Source of the DNA: Prosopocoilus inquinatus
Taxonomy: Eukaryota; Arthropoda; Insecta; Coleoptera; Lucanidae
Direction: 5' to 3'
Length of the DNA: 64,000 bases
Assembly (NCBI GenBank): GCA_036172665.1
Contig: CM069873.1
Location: 31,860,001-31,924,000, forward strand
Part shown: in pieces, positions 43,196-54,310 of the stretch
Layout of the letters: the number at the start of each line of letters is the position of its first letter
How positions within the stretch are numbered: the stretch's first letter is position 1
Made by a program: the position numbers and the translations under genes
The notes under the pieces: generated by a model
The model's input: the letters and a program-made list of their open reading frames with translations, nothing else
The model's database searches: none
What the model was told of the DNA's origin: nothing

Positions 43196-45055
43196 TTACT
43201 GTATTTTGCTACTTAAAATTGGATGACAGGTAACATTCAAAAACTCAGCATAGTCTTCGTGGAAGAAGTTATATGATAATATTTGGAAGATATCAACCCA
43301 GTCGTAATCGTTTCTTTTTCGAAAAAATTCCAAAACTTCGAAGTTCTCTTTTCTCACATACGTATTGGCTTCCATCAACTAAATGTTTCATGAGGTATGC
43401 ATCACATTCGCTAAAGGCATCGAGAAAAATTGTGGCATGTTCATTTTTTCCATGTTTATTTAACATTTCGCATACACAATCACTGATATTATTTTTGGTA
43501 GTGTGAAGTTTAAGCCATGAGTGCAAATTTAGTGAAGTCAGTTGATCTGAAAGATCTGTTGTGCTTGTGTAGTCGAGTTTCTTTATGAGGTAATCCGCCA
43601 TGCCGTACCATTCTACTTCTACTGCATAAATCAAAAGAACAAATAATACATTCAGACTTTTTCTGTAATAAATAAACTCGGCTTTGCTCTTTATGAGCAA
43701 AATCGCCGTTTCTCTTTTTACTGTTTCCTTGTCCAATGTTTGCTGGTAGATTTAATCAAGAGCTATGTCCAGTAAAGTCTTTCCGTTCGTCTGAAGATTC
43801 ACATCGGTAGCTTAAGGGGCCACGTAATACGTAATCGGGCCACTTTAATTTGACCCCTTTTTGTAGTGCAGTATGTTCGCTACCATCGTCTCTATAATCG
43901 ACGTTGGCACCACTTTCTATGATGAGTTTTACGAGTTCAAAATCACATTTTTTAACTGCTAATCCAAAACATGGCTTTCCTTTAGAAGTTTTCGCTGTCG
44001 CGTCTGCTCCTTTAACGATGAATAATTTCAAAAGTTCCATTTGTTTTCTGAAAATATTAGAAAGGGAAAAATGTATTGTGAATAAATCAATTTAAACAAA
44101 TTTGATGAATCAAGAATAAATCAAATCAAAAATCACTGATGGTCGAATTTTTTTTTTTTTAGCATTTTTCTTTCAGTTTCAATAATAATCTTAATGAACA
44201 GATAAAATAGCGACATCTTACGATCGCTTTCTGACCTGACATTGCCGTAGGATAGACAAATTAAAGCGGGATTTGCTCCTAATAAGTCCACCATGCAAGG
44301 CGGCCATGCTTGCTGTCAAAGCATAATGAAAGTTTTTAGAAAAATTTTGAGCAAATCGTTTTTGATTGCAGTGAAAACCTCGAGCAGCCTCTGCTCCACT
44401 GCAAAGTGATCGTAATATGTCGCTATTTTATCTGTTCATCACTCTTACATCGCAATTGCGAATAAATTGGGCAAGTCGTTTTTGTTTGCAGTGGGAATGT
44501 CGAGCTACGTCTCTGCTCAAGAAGCCCCAAGCAGGGCTGAAACAGCTGCCCAGAGGCTGCTCAAGGTTTTCACTGCAATCAAAAACGATTTACTCAAAAT
44601 TTTTCTAAAAAAATTTTTCTAATTAATAAGCTTAAAGTACTAAAGTTCTAATGTGTAATTTATACGTACTGTTCTACATAAATTCGAGCTTCCGTTTCAG
44701 TTTTGTCAGAGTAAATTAAGGTTCTATTTTCGTCATAAAACTTGCAGTAGTAAGCCAGTGCCGTATTCCCATCACAGTCCACTTGATTCACATTCACGGC
44801 AGCTTTCAGTAACCAGCTAATCACTTCAATGTTTTCTCCTTCAATAGCGCAGTGTAATGGTGTGAATTTGTCTCCCGGGTTTGCTTTTATGCTACCTGAT
44901 ATATTTACAGTTACCTTGACGGCATTCAAAAGACCACTGAGAGCAGCAGCACACAATGGTGTGCAACTCGATAACTGCATTTTTGTTACCACCTCTATTC
45001 TTTCCATAATATTTAACTTTTTTTTGATGCTTAATAGATTGAAACTTTCTTCCAA
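43196..45055 (-). pseudogene. ankyrin-repeat protein gene, broken
   Basis: Exon 45055-44655 (minus strand) has two or three ankyrin repeats (SSCTPLCAAALSGLLNAVKV, GDKFTPLHCAIEGENIEVIS, VDCDGNTALAYYCKF) and ends at a donor-like GTACGT near 44667. The next exon starts after TTTTCAG near 44049 with MELLKLFIVKGADATAKTSK and CDFELVKLIIESGANVDYRD. The reading is then shifted near 43806 and meets a TAA near 43752. A further open part (43736-43293) and a shifted end (43378-43196) follow. Ankyrin repeats mediate protein-protein contacts; no catalytic domain is visible. The intron between the first two exons holds a retrozyme fold-back (44197-44617). It could be a decayed host gene or a domesticated remnant. 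Confidence 0.65.
44197..44617. repeat. head-to-head retrozyme units in an ankyrin-gene intron
   Basis: 44197-44391 is a minus-strand spacer plus truncated 3' stem-I arm; 44392-44617 is a plus-strand unit with complete stem-I arms. The plus core reads CTCAAGA in place of CTGANGA (near 44515), so it is probably inactive, though GAAA and stem II are intact. Confidence 0.75.
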
Positions 45056-45502
45056 TTCTCCAAAATTATCCCTGGAATTTATAACTAATTATAAATATAA
45101 ATTGATGAGACCGGAAAAATGGTGCATCTATGAAGCCGTTTCAGAAGATGAGTCATAGTATAATAAAAGAAATAATTATGTAAGGGCCAATGATTCCTAC
45201 AAGAAGACCTTGGTGTACGTTCGAACCTTGGTACCAGAAAAAAAATAGAATAAGTATTCAAGGTTTTTCTTTAATACCAACGCCTAATGCAAAGCTGTCG
45301 CAGACTAAAGTAGGTTATTCAATTCAAATAAATAGGTAGCTTTTTTGATCAAAAAAGAGGAGTTCGCGAGATACTTGACACGGTGCACGAACTCCCTGTC
45401 ATTTAGAAAAGTGCATCTTCAGTTTAGAATGTAATTTAATTTGTGTATCACGCGTCGTGAAGTTTTCAAAATTCCTTTTCTTGATTACTCAATTTTCAAC
45501 GG
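45056..45502. other. gene-free interval
   Basis: Probable upstream region of the ankyrin gene; nothing else recognised. Confidence 0.4.
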
Positions 45503-46058
45503 TATATTCAAAAAACAATTGAACGTCGCGTTTGCAAAATAAAGGGAAAAGAATACTTTTCTTAATGGGACATGCTGTATATTAAATAAAAGAGATATTT
45601 TCATTTTTTACAAATTTAGTAAGATGTCTGGGTTTCAAGAACAAAACATTTGAAAACCGTGTATGTATGTCAAAACATTAATTTTGGTTTACTTGTTTAT
45701 AATAAGAGGTGTTTCTGTTAGAGTTTTGTAAAAATCTTTTAATAACAAGAATTTTCATAAGATATATGTTTTGAATAGCACGACCGAGGGTAACGTTACT
45801 TACTTTTATTCGATTATTATTAAAAGATTTTTAGAAAACTCAGATAGAAACACCTTTTATTATAAACAAATAAACTTAAATTCATGTTTTGACATACATA
45901 CACGGTTTTCAGATGTTTCGTTCTTGAAACCCAGCCATCTTAATGAATTTGTAAAAAAATCAAAAAAATTGTAATTCAGAATTTTATTCCACTTAAAAAA
46001 GTGTTCTTTTCCCTTTATTTCGTAAATGCGATGTTCACTTGCTTTTTTGAATCCAATC
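45503..46058. repeat. large imperfect fold-back element
   Basis: Left arm 45503-45743 and right arm 45817-46058 are diverged reverse complements: for example AAAATAAAGGGAAAAGAA near 45537 faces TTCTTTTCCCTTTATTT near 46008, and ACCGTGTATGTATGTCAAAA near 45657 faces TTTTGACATACATACACGGT near 45888. The centre is about 73 bp. No coding capacity of its own; likely a MITE or fold-back element. Confidence 0.8.
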
Positions 46059-46195
46059 GGGGCAAAAAGTATTACTAATTTGCCAGTTTAACCATATCTA
46101 TAACTTTAATAATAAATGAAGTTTGTTCTTGTCCGATGAAAATAGTAAGTACAAAGTTTTTTTAATCTCAAACCGGACAGAAAAATGAAGGGAAA

Positions 46196-46239
46196 CACAC
46201 TCAACGTTTCGCTATAGATTTATAGCTTCGTCAGGAGTG
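46196..46239 (-). ncRNA. hammerhead ribozyme of a third type, downstream of PLE-3
   Basis: On the minus strand: stem-I arm CACTC, core CTGACGA (46234-46228), stem II GCTATA/TATAGC with a 4-base loop, GAAA, palindromic ACGT as stem III, cleavage nucleotide T, and stem-I arm GAGTG. All core positions are intact. It lies about 200 bp after the end of a minus-strand PLE reading frame, the usual location. Confidence 0.78.
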
Positions 46240-46368
46240 AAAAAAAGTAAATAAACAAGTTGTCAAGAGAAACAAGTCGTCAAGAGAAACGAAAAGGTAA
46301 CATGATTTTTAAACTAAACTAAGAGTTGTTCGGAATAAAATTAACGAGAACTAATTAAAGCAACTTTT

Positions 46369-46412
46369 TTTTTTTTTTTTTTTTTTTTTTTATATATATA
46401 TATATATATAAT
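46369..46412. repeat. poly-T and TA microsatellite
   Basis: An uninterrupted run of over 20 T is followed by TA dinucleotides. Confidence 0.9.
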
Positions 46413-46428
46413 TAATTAATTGACAGAT

Positions 46429-47145
46429 CTATATCTTTTTTAAAGAGTCCAGAAAACTACAAAATATGTCATTTAAATTTTCAAAGTCCGTACGTTTATT
46501 AATAGAATTTCCAGACATTTTAATTTTACACATTTCTATGAAACGTCTTTTAAAAATATTAGATTCACTGTACAAAATGTCAGTATTATCAAAATCAAAA
46601 TTATGATTATTTACTAATGAATGCTCTACAAGCATTGAATGATTTTGATTATTTTTTTGAATATGATATTTATGTTGGTCTAAACGTTTTTTTAAATTTT
46701 GGCTCGTTTAACCTATATAAACAGAATTACAATTTGAACATTTGATTTCATAAACCACGTTAGGTTGTTTTAATTTCGGTATTTTGGTTTTTAAATTCGA
46801 AAAAATTAAATTTAAATTATTCACAGATTTACTGGCTAAAATTAAATTATGTTTTTTGAAAATGTGTTTAAATGTATTGTGTAATGGTTCAATATAAGGC
46901 AAGGATATGTATTTATGATTCGAAGTTTGTCTAATGTTTTTAGAGACATTTGAATTTTGTAAGTATTTAATACGATTTTTAATTACTGATTCAATAAGAT
47001 TTATTGGATAAGAATTTTGAATAAGAGTTTTCTTTATTAATAATAAAAAAGTTAGCAATAGTGCCGCGTTATTTTTTAACACTGTATGTTCCAAAACACG
47101 CTCCCCAGATAGTAAGGGAACGTGCCACAGAAATACGGACTGCAA
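46429..47145 (-). pseudogene. PLE-3: Penelope-like C-terminal fragment with GIY-YIG domain
   Basis: Minus-strand frame 47145-46708 includes SLPYIEPLHNTFKHIFKKHN and VVYEIKCSNCNSVYIG, then a stop; after it the second part (46635-46429) has MLVEHSLVNNHNFDFDNTDI and FKRRFIEMCKI, the end of the GIY-YIG domain. The RT domain is missing upstream; homology starts at about 47060. Different family from PLE-1 and from the fragment at 7500-8075. Confidence 0.82.
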
Positions 47146-47149
47146 ATTC

Positions 47150-48300
47150 GGAAAATATTATCTAGGTTAAAATACACTCGAATGAAGCGATAACGAATGC
47201 CGAAAGCTTTCGCTTAGGGAAAACGTAGGAATTTTAAATATTGCTAGGAGACGGTAGAACATTGTTATCTGTAAACTTAAAATATTTAGGCCGAGTTAAG
47301 TGAAGTAGTCACCAATTGAGAAAAGTGATCACGTGGTTTGGTCTGACCATTTCGACCGTTCACTTACCGCAGCCACCGATCACCCCAGTTAGAGATAGCC
47401 GAGTCCATGTAAATTTTTGGATATACTTTCCTCTCCACAAAAATCGCAACTTTTCTTCTCAACTTTCAGATGTCTCTCTACAAATTTAATTTATTTAGGA
47501 AAGAGCGGGATATTTGAATTGTTAAACTTAAGAAAACGCGGGATATTTGAATTCATTGTTATAGTTATAATAGTTACATGATATAATTTAACACGCACGC
47601 ATTTTGAAAAATATGGAAATAAAAATAAAAATTAATAATTTTTTTATTCATTTTACCATAATTATCAAAAATGCAATGTTAAATAATGTAAGTGTATTTT
47701 CACAAAAACATAGCTAAATAAGCACAATATGCAAATAAATCGTCCTTTCTAAAAGAGATGTATTAAAAAAAATAATTACATGAGGCACTTACATATCTTA
47801 CATGGCTTACATATATATATGACGGACACTGACATTTTCAATTATTCCAGAAAAGATAAAAATTGCATTTGCAAATCGATGATTTGCTTAAATCGCTATT
47901 TCTGGTAGTCAGATTTAACGATTGGTAAACTTTCTGTCGCTCTACCATTCAGAATTAATGTAAATGTAGTTCTGCTGGTTATCTATCACAATTGTCAGAA
48001 GTAGGTATGTTGTAAACTCGATAAGCTTTCCACAATACTTCAACGCCTCTGTTTCGCTAAATGTTGCATAAAAAGTAAAAATTTTCGTATTTTCTAAAAT
48101 TACTTGAATTTGAAAAATGACACTTACAACTTGCTTCTTGCTTAATTGGAAATCCATGTATTTGACATTTTTTTGATAGGCAATATGAAACGCAACAGCA
48201 AAACCAAACGATAACTAACGAACTTCAATAAACATTAATGTGAGAAACGGAAATCTTGAAGAAATTCCGTAAATAAAATTTTGTAATGATAACATTTTCA
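47150..48300. other. interval without a recognised gene
   Basis: A minus-strand open stretch at 47942-48157 (TFYATFSETEALKYCGKLIE) near a possible donor might be a host exon, but I cannot assign it to a family. Nothing else supported. Confidence 0.4.
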
Positions 48301-48369
48301 CCGATTTTGACATTTTCAAAACAAGCGTCGCTTGGCAACGAGCTACAAAAAATGATCTTAACGGCTCTT

Positions 48370-48655
48370 GCGACTGGAATAAAAATTGCTGACGAAGCCC
48401 CAAGCAGGGCTGAAATAGTTGTACAGAGGCTGTTCGAAGTTTTCACTGCAATAAAAAACGATTTACAACAAAAATTTTTAAAACTTTCATTATGCTTTGA
48501 CAGCAAGCATGACCGCCTTGCATGGGGTAGCTTATTATGTAGCAAATCCGCTTCAAATTGTTATGCTACTGCAATGTCAGGTCGAAAAGCGATCGCAGGA
48601 TGTCGCTGTTTCATCTATTCACCACTATTACATCGCATTCGTATAAATTGGTCAA
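48370..48655 (+). repeat. retrozyme unit with intact hammerhead core
   Basis: Core CTGACGA at 48389-48395, AGCCCC/GGGCT stem II, GAAA at 48412-48415, 3' stem-I arm to 48464, then the family spacer to about 48655. The outer 5' stem-I arm is missing, replaced by unrelated sequence, so folding may be weaker. It is followed immediately by a PLE GIY-YIG fragment. Confidence 0.75.
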
Positions 48656-48657
48656 GG

Positions 48658-48725
48658 GTGTATTAAAAAATATATTGGGCAAACAAAAAGAAATATACTG
48701 ACACGTTTTAAAAACACTTAGCTCA
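48658..48725 (+). pseudogene. PLE GIY-YIG sliver
   Basis: Encodes KYIGQTKRNILTRFK, close to the same site of PLE-1 (about 1750-1795). Only this short piece is present, directly joined to a retrozyme spacer. Confidence 0.65.
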
Positions 48726-48730
48726 TTTAC

Positions 48731-49067
48731 ATGATAAATAGTAAAGATCGATTAGATACATCACAGGAATAACACTAGCACGTGCTGTTTCGTTCAAAAC
48801 TATTTCCAGCTTCTGCTGCGTCCGAGGAGAACTTCGTATCTCACGTCAGAATTACTGGAGTCCGTCGAAACGTCAAATAACATGAAAGATAGTAGAGATC
48901 GGTTAGATACATCACAGGAACAACGCTAGCACGTGTTGTTTCGTTCAAAACTATTTCCAGCTTCTGCTGCGTCCGAGAACTTCGTATCTCACGTCAGAAT
49001 TACTGGAGTCCGTCGAAACGTCAAATAACCTGATAGATAGTAAGGATCGGTACACACATCACAGGAA
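48731..49067. repeat. about 150-bp tandem repeat, 2.2 copies
   Basis: The block with TTCGTTCAAAACTATTTCCA and TCGTATCTCACGTCAGAATT occurs at about 48790-48880 and 48950-49028, with a partial third copy (GATAGATAGTAAGGATCGGT) that stops at the Polinton-2 terminus. The repeats may be the host sequence into which Polinton-2 inserted. Confidence 0.8.
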
Positions 49068-49163
49068 AGTAGTAGGAATAGGCCGATTCTGGAACCTCCT
49101 CCGACCTTGACCAATAAAATTCAAGGTCAAGGTCGGAGGAGGTTCCAGAATCGGCCTATTCCT
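49068..49163. repeat. Polinton-2 terminal hairpin
   Basis: Arms 49074-49111 and 49126-49163 are reverse complements. Same sequence as the Polinton-1 ends. Confidence 0.92.
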
Positions 49164-49164
49164 G

Positions 49165-50165
49165 ACGTGACCCCACCATGAGCTTCAAGGTCAAGGTCAT
49201 GACCTTGAGGTGACCTTGAAATGTCCTTGAGGTGACCTTGAAATGACCGTGAGGTGAACTTGAGGTGACCTTGAAATGACCTTGAGGTGACCTTGAAATG
49301 ACCTTGAGGTGACCTTGAAATGACCTTGTGGTGACCTTAAGATGACCTTGTGGTGACCTTGAGATGACCTTGTGGTGACCTTGAAATGACCTTGAGGTGA
49401 CCTTGAGGTAACCTTGAAATGACCTTGAGGTGACCTTGAAATGACCTTGAGATGACCTTGAAATGACCTTGAGGTGACCCTGAAATGACCTTGAAATGAC
49501 CTTGAGGTGACCTTGAAATGACCTTGAGGTGACCTTGAAATGACCTTGAAATGACCTTGACGTGACCTTGAAATGACCTTGAGGTGACCTTGAGGTGACC
49601 TTGAAATGACCTTGAGGTGACCTTGAAATGACCTTGAGGTGACCTTGAAATGACCTTGAGGTGACCTTGAGGTGACCTTGAAATGACCTTGAGGTGACCT
49701 TGAGGTGACCTTGAAATGACCTTGAGGTGACCTTGAAATAACCTTGAGGTGACCTTGAAATGACCTTGAGGTGACCTTGAAATGACCTTGAGGTGACCTT
49801 GAAATGACCTTGAGGTGACCTTGAAATGACCTTGAGGTGACCTTGAAATGACCTTGAGGTGACCTTGAAATGACTTCGAGGTGACCTTGAAATGACCTTG
49901 AGGTGACCTTGAAATGACCTCGAGGTGACCTTGAAATGACCTTGAGGTGACCTTGAAATGACCTCGAGGTGACCTTGAAATGACCTTGAGGTGACCTTGA
50001 AATAACCTTGAAATGACCCTAAGATGACCTTGAAATGACCTCGAGGTGACCTTGAAATGACCTTGAAATGACCTTGAAATGACTCTGAGGTGACCTTTAA
50101 ATGACCTTGGGGTGACCTTGAGGCGACCTTGAAATGACTGAGGTGACCTCGTAACGGACCTTGAA
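49165..50165. repeat. 1-kb array of 11-bp TCAAGGTCA-type units
   Basis: About 90 units by length, mostly alternating TGACCTTGAAA and TGACCTTGAGG; few units are mutated. It lies between the terminus and the polymerase promoter. The 280-codon minus-strand open frame here is a repeat artefact. Confidence 0.95.
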
Positions 50166-50230
50166 GCGCGGTGACTCAAATGTAATTGTTTTGAAATAAC
50201 CCTGACGCAACCTGTTATTGAATATGTACC

Positions 50231-50238
50231 TATTTAAG
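50231..50238 (+). promoter_or_regulatory. TATA-like box of the polymerase gene
   Basis: TATTTAAG, about 65 bp after the 11-bp array and 105 bp before the ATG at 50343. A start near 50261 is expected; no perfect TCAGT initiator is seen there. Confidence 0.5.
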
Positions 50239-50342
50239 GAGGTGTTTAATTTGATATCCGCAGACGACGGTTGACCCTCAGATTGAGTTTACCAACTTAT
50301 TGAACGTAGTGAACGTGATAGTGCTTATTAAAATTATAAAAC

Positions 50343-53300
50343 ATGTTTGATTGCAATCAGTGTGGCAAACAATTTACGCGAATCGATAATATGAATCGTC
50401 ATTTGCGTACGTCATGCCAGGGAAAACGTTTGAAATTAGATGAAATTGCCGGACCGTCCAAAGTTGTTGACCAGGTGAACGTTATGAAATGTGATGTGTG
50501 TGAAATATACGTCAGCAGAAAGTGTTTCTCAGCACATTTGCGTAGTAATTCACATAAAAGTAATGCTTTTGTGGTCGTCGATAACGGCGTGGAGAAGATA
50601 GCTGGTGCATTCGGAGACAAAATCGTAACGTACCGTATAACGGAACCTTACAATTATGTCGATGTCGAGGATTTTATGTACAGTATTCAACAAAAAGTAC
50701 TAACTTTGGTTCAAAGTATATTAGACATCCATAAAGCATTAAAGTGGAATGTGGAAATTTTCGGAGTATATTTCTTAGATTCTAAAGAAAGTTCTGAGAT
50801 AAAATCTTTTAACACCAAGAATAAAATAACTTGTTTTGGAACTGATATATACAATATATATCGTGATTTTGTAAACGAAATACATGTAAAAATGTCGGAA
50901 TTTCAGGAGAGAGATTCAGGTAAAACAAATAATAGGTGCAATCGTTTAGAATAAAACTTAAAGTTGCAAATATTGTTACAGGATGGACTTTGTGCAGAAT
51001 TTTATATATGGAAGTCAACATTAATAAATACAATCCACTGAAAGCATCCAGCTTCATGCCATTACCGTCTTCAATAAGTGCGAAGAAAGCTGTCATAAAT
51101 GTCAGAAATAACGACAACGCTTGCTTTGCCTGGGCGATAACGTCAGCGATGTGTCAACCGACAGGTCTTCCTCAAAGGATGTCTTCGTATCCCCATTATA
51201 ATACAGTAGCGGATTTCACTGACCTAGAATTTCCACTGAAAGTTTGTGACGTGAAGAAATTTGAAAGCAAGAACAATATTTCTATAAATGTCTACGGACT
51301 CGGTTCCCATTATAATGGTAAGGTTACGGTTGATGAAGTTGTAGGACCGTTACATTTTACTAAAAATAGAAAAAATATTCATATAAACTTATTATTAATT
51401 GATGACAACAACGGAAATACTCACTATTGTTGGATTAAAAATTTATCACGTTTAGTGTCAAAACAGACTTCACATCACGGTCACGAGAAATATATTTGTG
51501 AAGGATGTTTAGTGTATTTTCCATGTATTGAAAAATTGCAACGACACGAGAGGGAAGACTGTAAAGTTATCAGAACAGTTTTACCATCGACAGAGTTAAA
51601 AATAAATAAGTATGGTGAATCTTTGCCAGAGAATATATTACAATTTGAAAATTTTGAAAAACAGTTAAAACTTCCTTTTGTTATATATGCCGATTTCGAA
51701 GCATTGCTAAAACCACTGGACAGAGTAGAACCAAATCCAGATAAATCTTTCACTGTTAAGTGTTATGAACACGAACCTCATTCATTTGCATATTACATTA
51801 AGTGCAGTTTCAATGCAAATTTGTCAATGTTAAAGTTATATCGCGGAGAGAATGCCGCCACTGAGTTTATAAAATGGTTAGAAAAAGATATTAAAGAAAT
51901 TTACGATAAATATTTAAGTAAAATTGAGCCGATGACTGATTTAACAGGAGAAGAAAAAGAGGCATACGACCGTGCAACAATGTGTCATATTTGTGAAAAA
52001 CCAATATTAGATGTTAAGGAGAAGGTGCGTGATCACGAACATTTATCGGGAGCGTTTAGAGGTGCTGCTCACTCTGTGTGCAACATTAATTTTAAAATAC
52101 CAAAATTTATTCCAGTGTTTTTTCATAATCTTTCTAATTATGACAGTCACTTGTTGTTTGTAAAGACAATGGCATTAGAAGGTGAAGATGTGGACGTGAT
52201 CGCACAAAATAAGGAAAAATATATATCCTTTTCGAAATTAATACACGTGGGGGATAAGACAGACTGTAAAGGTAAAAAGCGTAAAGTATATTTCAAAATA
52301 AGATTTGTAGATTCTTTTCGTTTCATGCAATCGTCTTTAGAGAAATTAAGTTCATACTTGGAAGATTGGCAATGTAGGGAAATTAGAAAATATTTTAACG
52401 ATGAGGAGATGTTTAAATTAATACGTCAAAAAGGAATTTTCCCGTATTGTTTTATTGACTCACTCATGAAATTGGATTTTGCCACTTTACCTTCTAAGAA
52501 AGATTTTTATGATGTGCTGTATGATGAACACGTAAGTGATGAAGATTATGAGAGAGCACAGCGCGTTTGGAATTTATTTAACTGTAAAACTATGGGTGAT
52601 TACAGTGATGTATACGTAACATCTAATGTTTTACTGTTGGCAGACGTATTTGAAAATTTCAGAGACCTTTGTATTGATAATTACAAACTAGATCCTTGCC
52701 ATTTTTTCACCGCTCCAGGATTAAGTTGGGATGCAATGTTAAGAATGACAAAAATTAAATTAGAGTTACTGCAAGATGTTGATATGCTACATTTTTTTAG
52801 AATGGGTATACGCGGTGGAGTGAGTATGTGCACTAAAAGAATCGAAAACGCTAATAATAAATTTGTGCATGGTTTTGACTCTAAGAAGGCAACTAAATAT
52901 TTACTATATCTTGATGCTACAAATCTGTACGGTCACGCAATGTGTTCCAGATTTCCGTGGGGAGAATTTACTTGGTTGTGTACAGAAGAGATTAACAATC
53001 TTAACATTTCAGAGTTAGAAGAAAATTCAGATGTCGGGTACATATTCGAAGTAGATTTGGAATACCCGACTCATTTACATGACAACCACAACGAATTACC
53101 ATTTTGTCCGGAAAACATAATTCCTCCAAATTCGAAATATGGTAAACTTATTCCAAATCTGTACAACAAAAGGAAATACATAATTCACTATTTAAATCTG
53201 AAACAATGTTTGGAAAATGGTTTAATATTAAACCAAATTCATAGGGCAATTAAATTTAAACAATCTCGTTGGCTAAAAATATACATAGACTTTAATTCAC

Positions 53301-54199
53301 AAAAACGAGCTGAAGCTAAAAACGAATTCGAAAAAATTTTTTACAAATTATTAAATAATAGTGTTTTCGGTAAAACTATGGAAAATGTTGAGAATCGCGT
53401 CGACATTAAATTGGCCACCAGCTGGGAAACCCATAATCGAAGACCGGGAGCTGAATCATTGATAGCTAAACCAAACTATAAATCGAGTAAAATTTTTAGT
53501 GATCACCTGGCCGCAATAGAATTATGCAAAGTACAAGTAAATTATAATAAACCTTTATACGTAGGGTTTTGTGTTTTGGAAATATCAAAAACAGTAATGT
53601 ACGATTTTTATTACAATTTTATAAAGCGAAAATATAACAATAGAGCAGCTTTATTATATACTGATACGGATAGTTTAATACTGACCGTTAATACTGATAA
53701 TGTATACGATGACATAAAGCAAAATTTAGATAAATTTGATACTTCAAATTACCCACCGAATAATACACATGAAATGCCTCGAACTGAATCAGTTATTGGA
53801 CGATTTAAAGACGAATACGCAGGACAGGTTATAGAATCTTTTATCGGGACCGGTGCGAAAGCCTACTGTGTAAAGCTTATTTCAAAATGTACTAAGAAAG
53901 CAAAAGGTGTTAAAAAATACGTTATAGATAAATACTTATCTGTAGATGACTACAAAGAAATCATTGAACGAGATGGTTTTATTTTTAAAAAGATGTACGT
54001 GTTTCACTCAGATTTTCATACGGTGTATACAGAGTTGAAAAATAAAATTGCCTTATCATCTAAAGACGATAAACGTTATATTTTGGATGACAAAATTCAT
54101 ACTCTGGCGTGGGGTCACCATAAAATTGCTGATATAGAAAGAGATAAAACACTAAAAGAACTAATTGAAAAACTGGAAAAAGAATTAGAAAATAAATAA
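50343..54199 (+). CDS. protein-primed family-B DNA polymerase with N-terminal zinc fingers, spliced
   Basis: Two exons: 50343-50919 and 50982-54199, about 1264 residues. The 62-bp intron (donor GTAAAA, acceptor ATTGTTACAG) joins phase 1 to phase 1 and removes the stop at 50954. The N-terminus has two finger-like motifs (CNQCGKQFTRIDNMNRHLR with a final Cys, and CDVCEIYVSRKCFSAHLRS). Exonuclease motifs: IYADFEAL (about 51686) and NLSNYDSHLL (about 52129). Polymerase motifs: A at DATNLYGHAM (52912), B at NNSVFGKTMENV (about 53354) and C at YTDTDSL (about 53657). This DNA_pol_B_2 type copies the linear element from a terminal protein primer. All catalytic residues are present and there is no stop, so it may be functional. 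Confidence 0.9.
50920..50981 (+). other. 62-bp intron in the polymerase gene
   Basis: CAG/GTAAAA donor, TTGTTACAG/G acceptor, AT-rich. In Polinton-1 the matching sequence lacks one base and the donor GT is lost. Confidence 0.72.
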
Positions 54200-54310
54200 A
54201 GTATGTTTTATTTATAAGTTCTGTTAGAAAGTAAATAAATTAAATTGTAAAATTCATTTATTGTGTATTGTGAGTATTGTATGTTTACAGTTGTAGTTAA
54301 TAAATATTTA

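Noticed and set aside
48225..48545. Minus-strand open frame ending in the retrozyme unit
   Set aside because: Its sequence is the antisense of the retrozyme repeat.
48980..49030. GTCGAAACGTC in the 150-bp repeat as a hammerhead
   Set aside because: The CTGANGA core and a pairing stem II are absent.
49337..50179. 280-codon minus-strand open frame with repeated SRSFQGHLKV-like peptides
   Set aside because: Produced by the 11-bp tandem array, which has no stops in some frames (33 bases give 11 residues). No gene features.
50920..50936. A 17-base GT...AG segment as the polymerase intron
   Set aside because: Too short to splice, and removal leaves a stop at once; the 62-bp intron fits phase and consensus.
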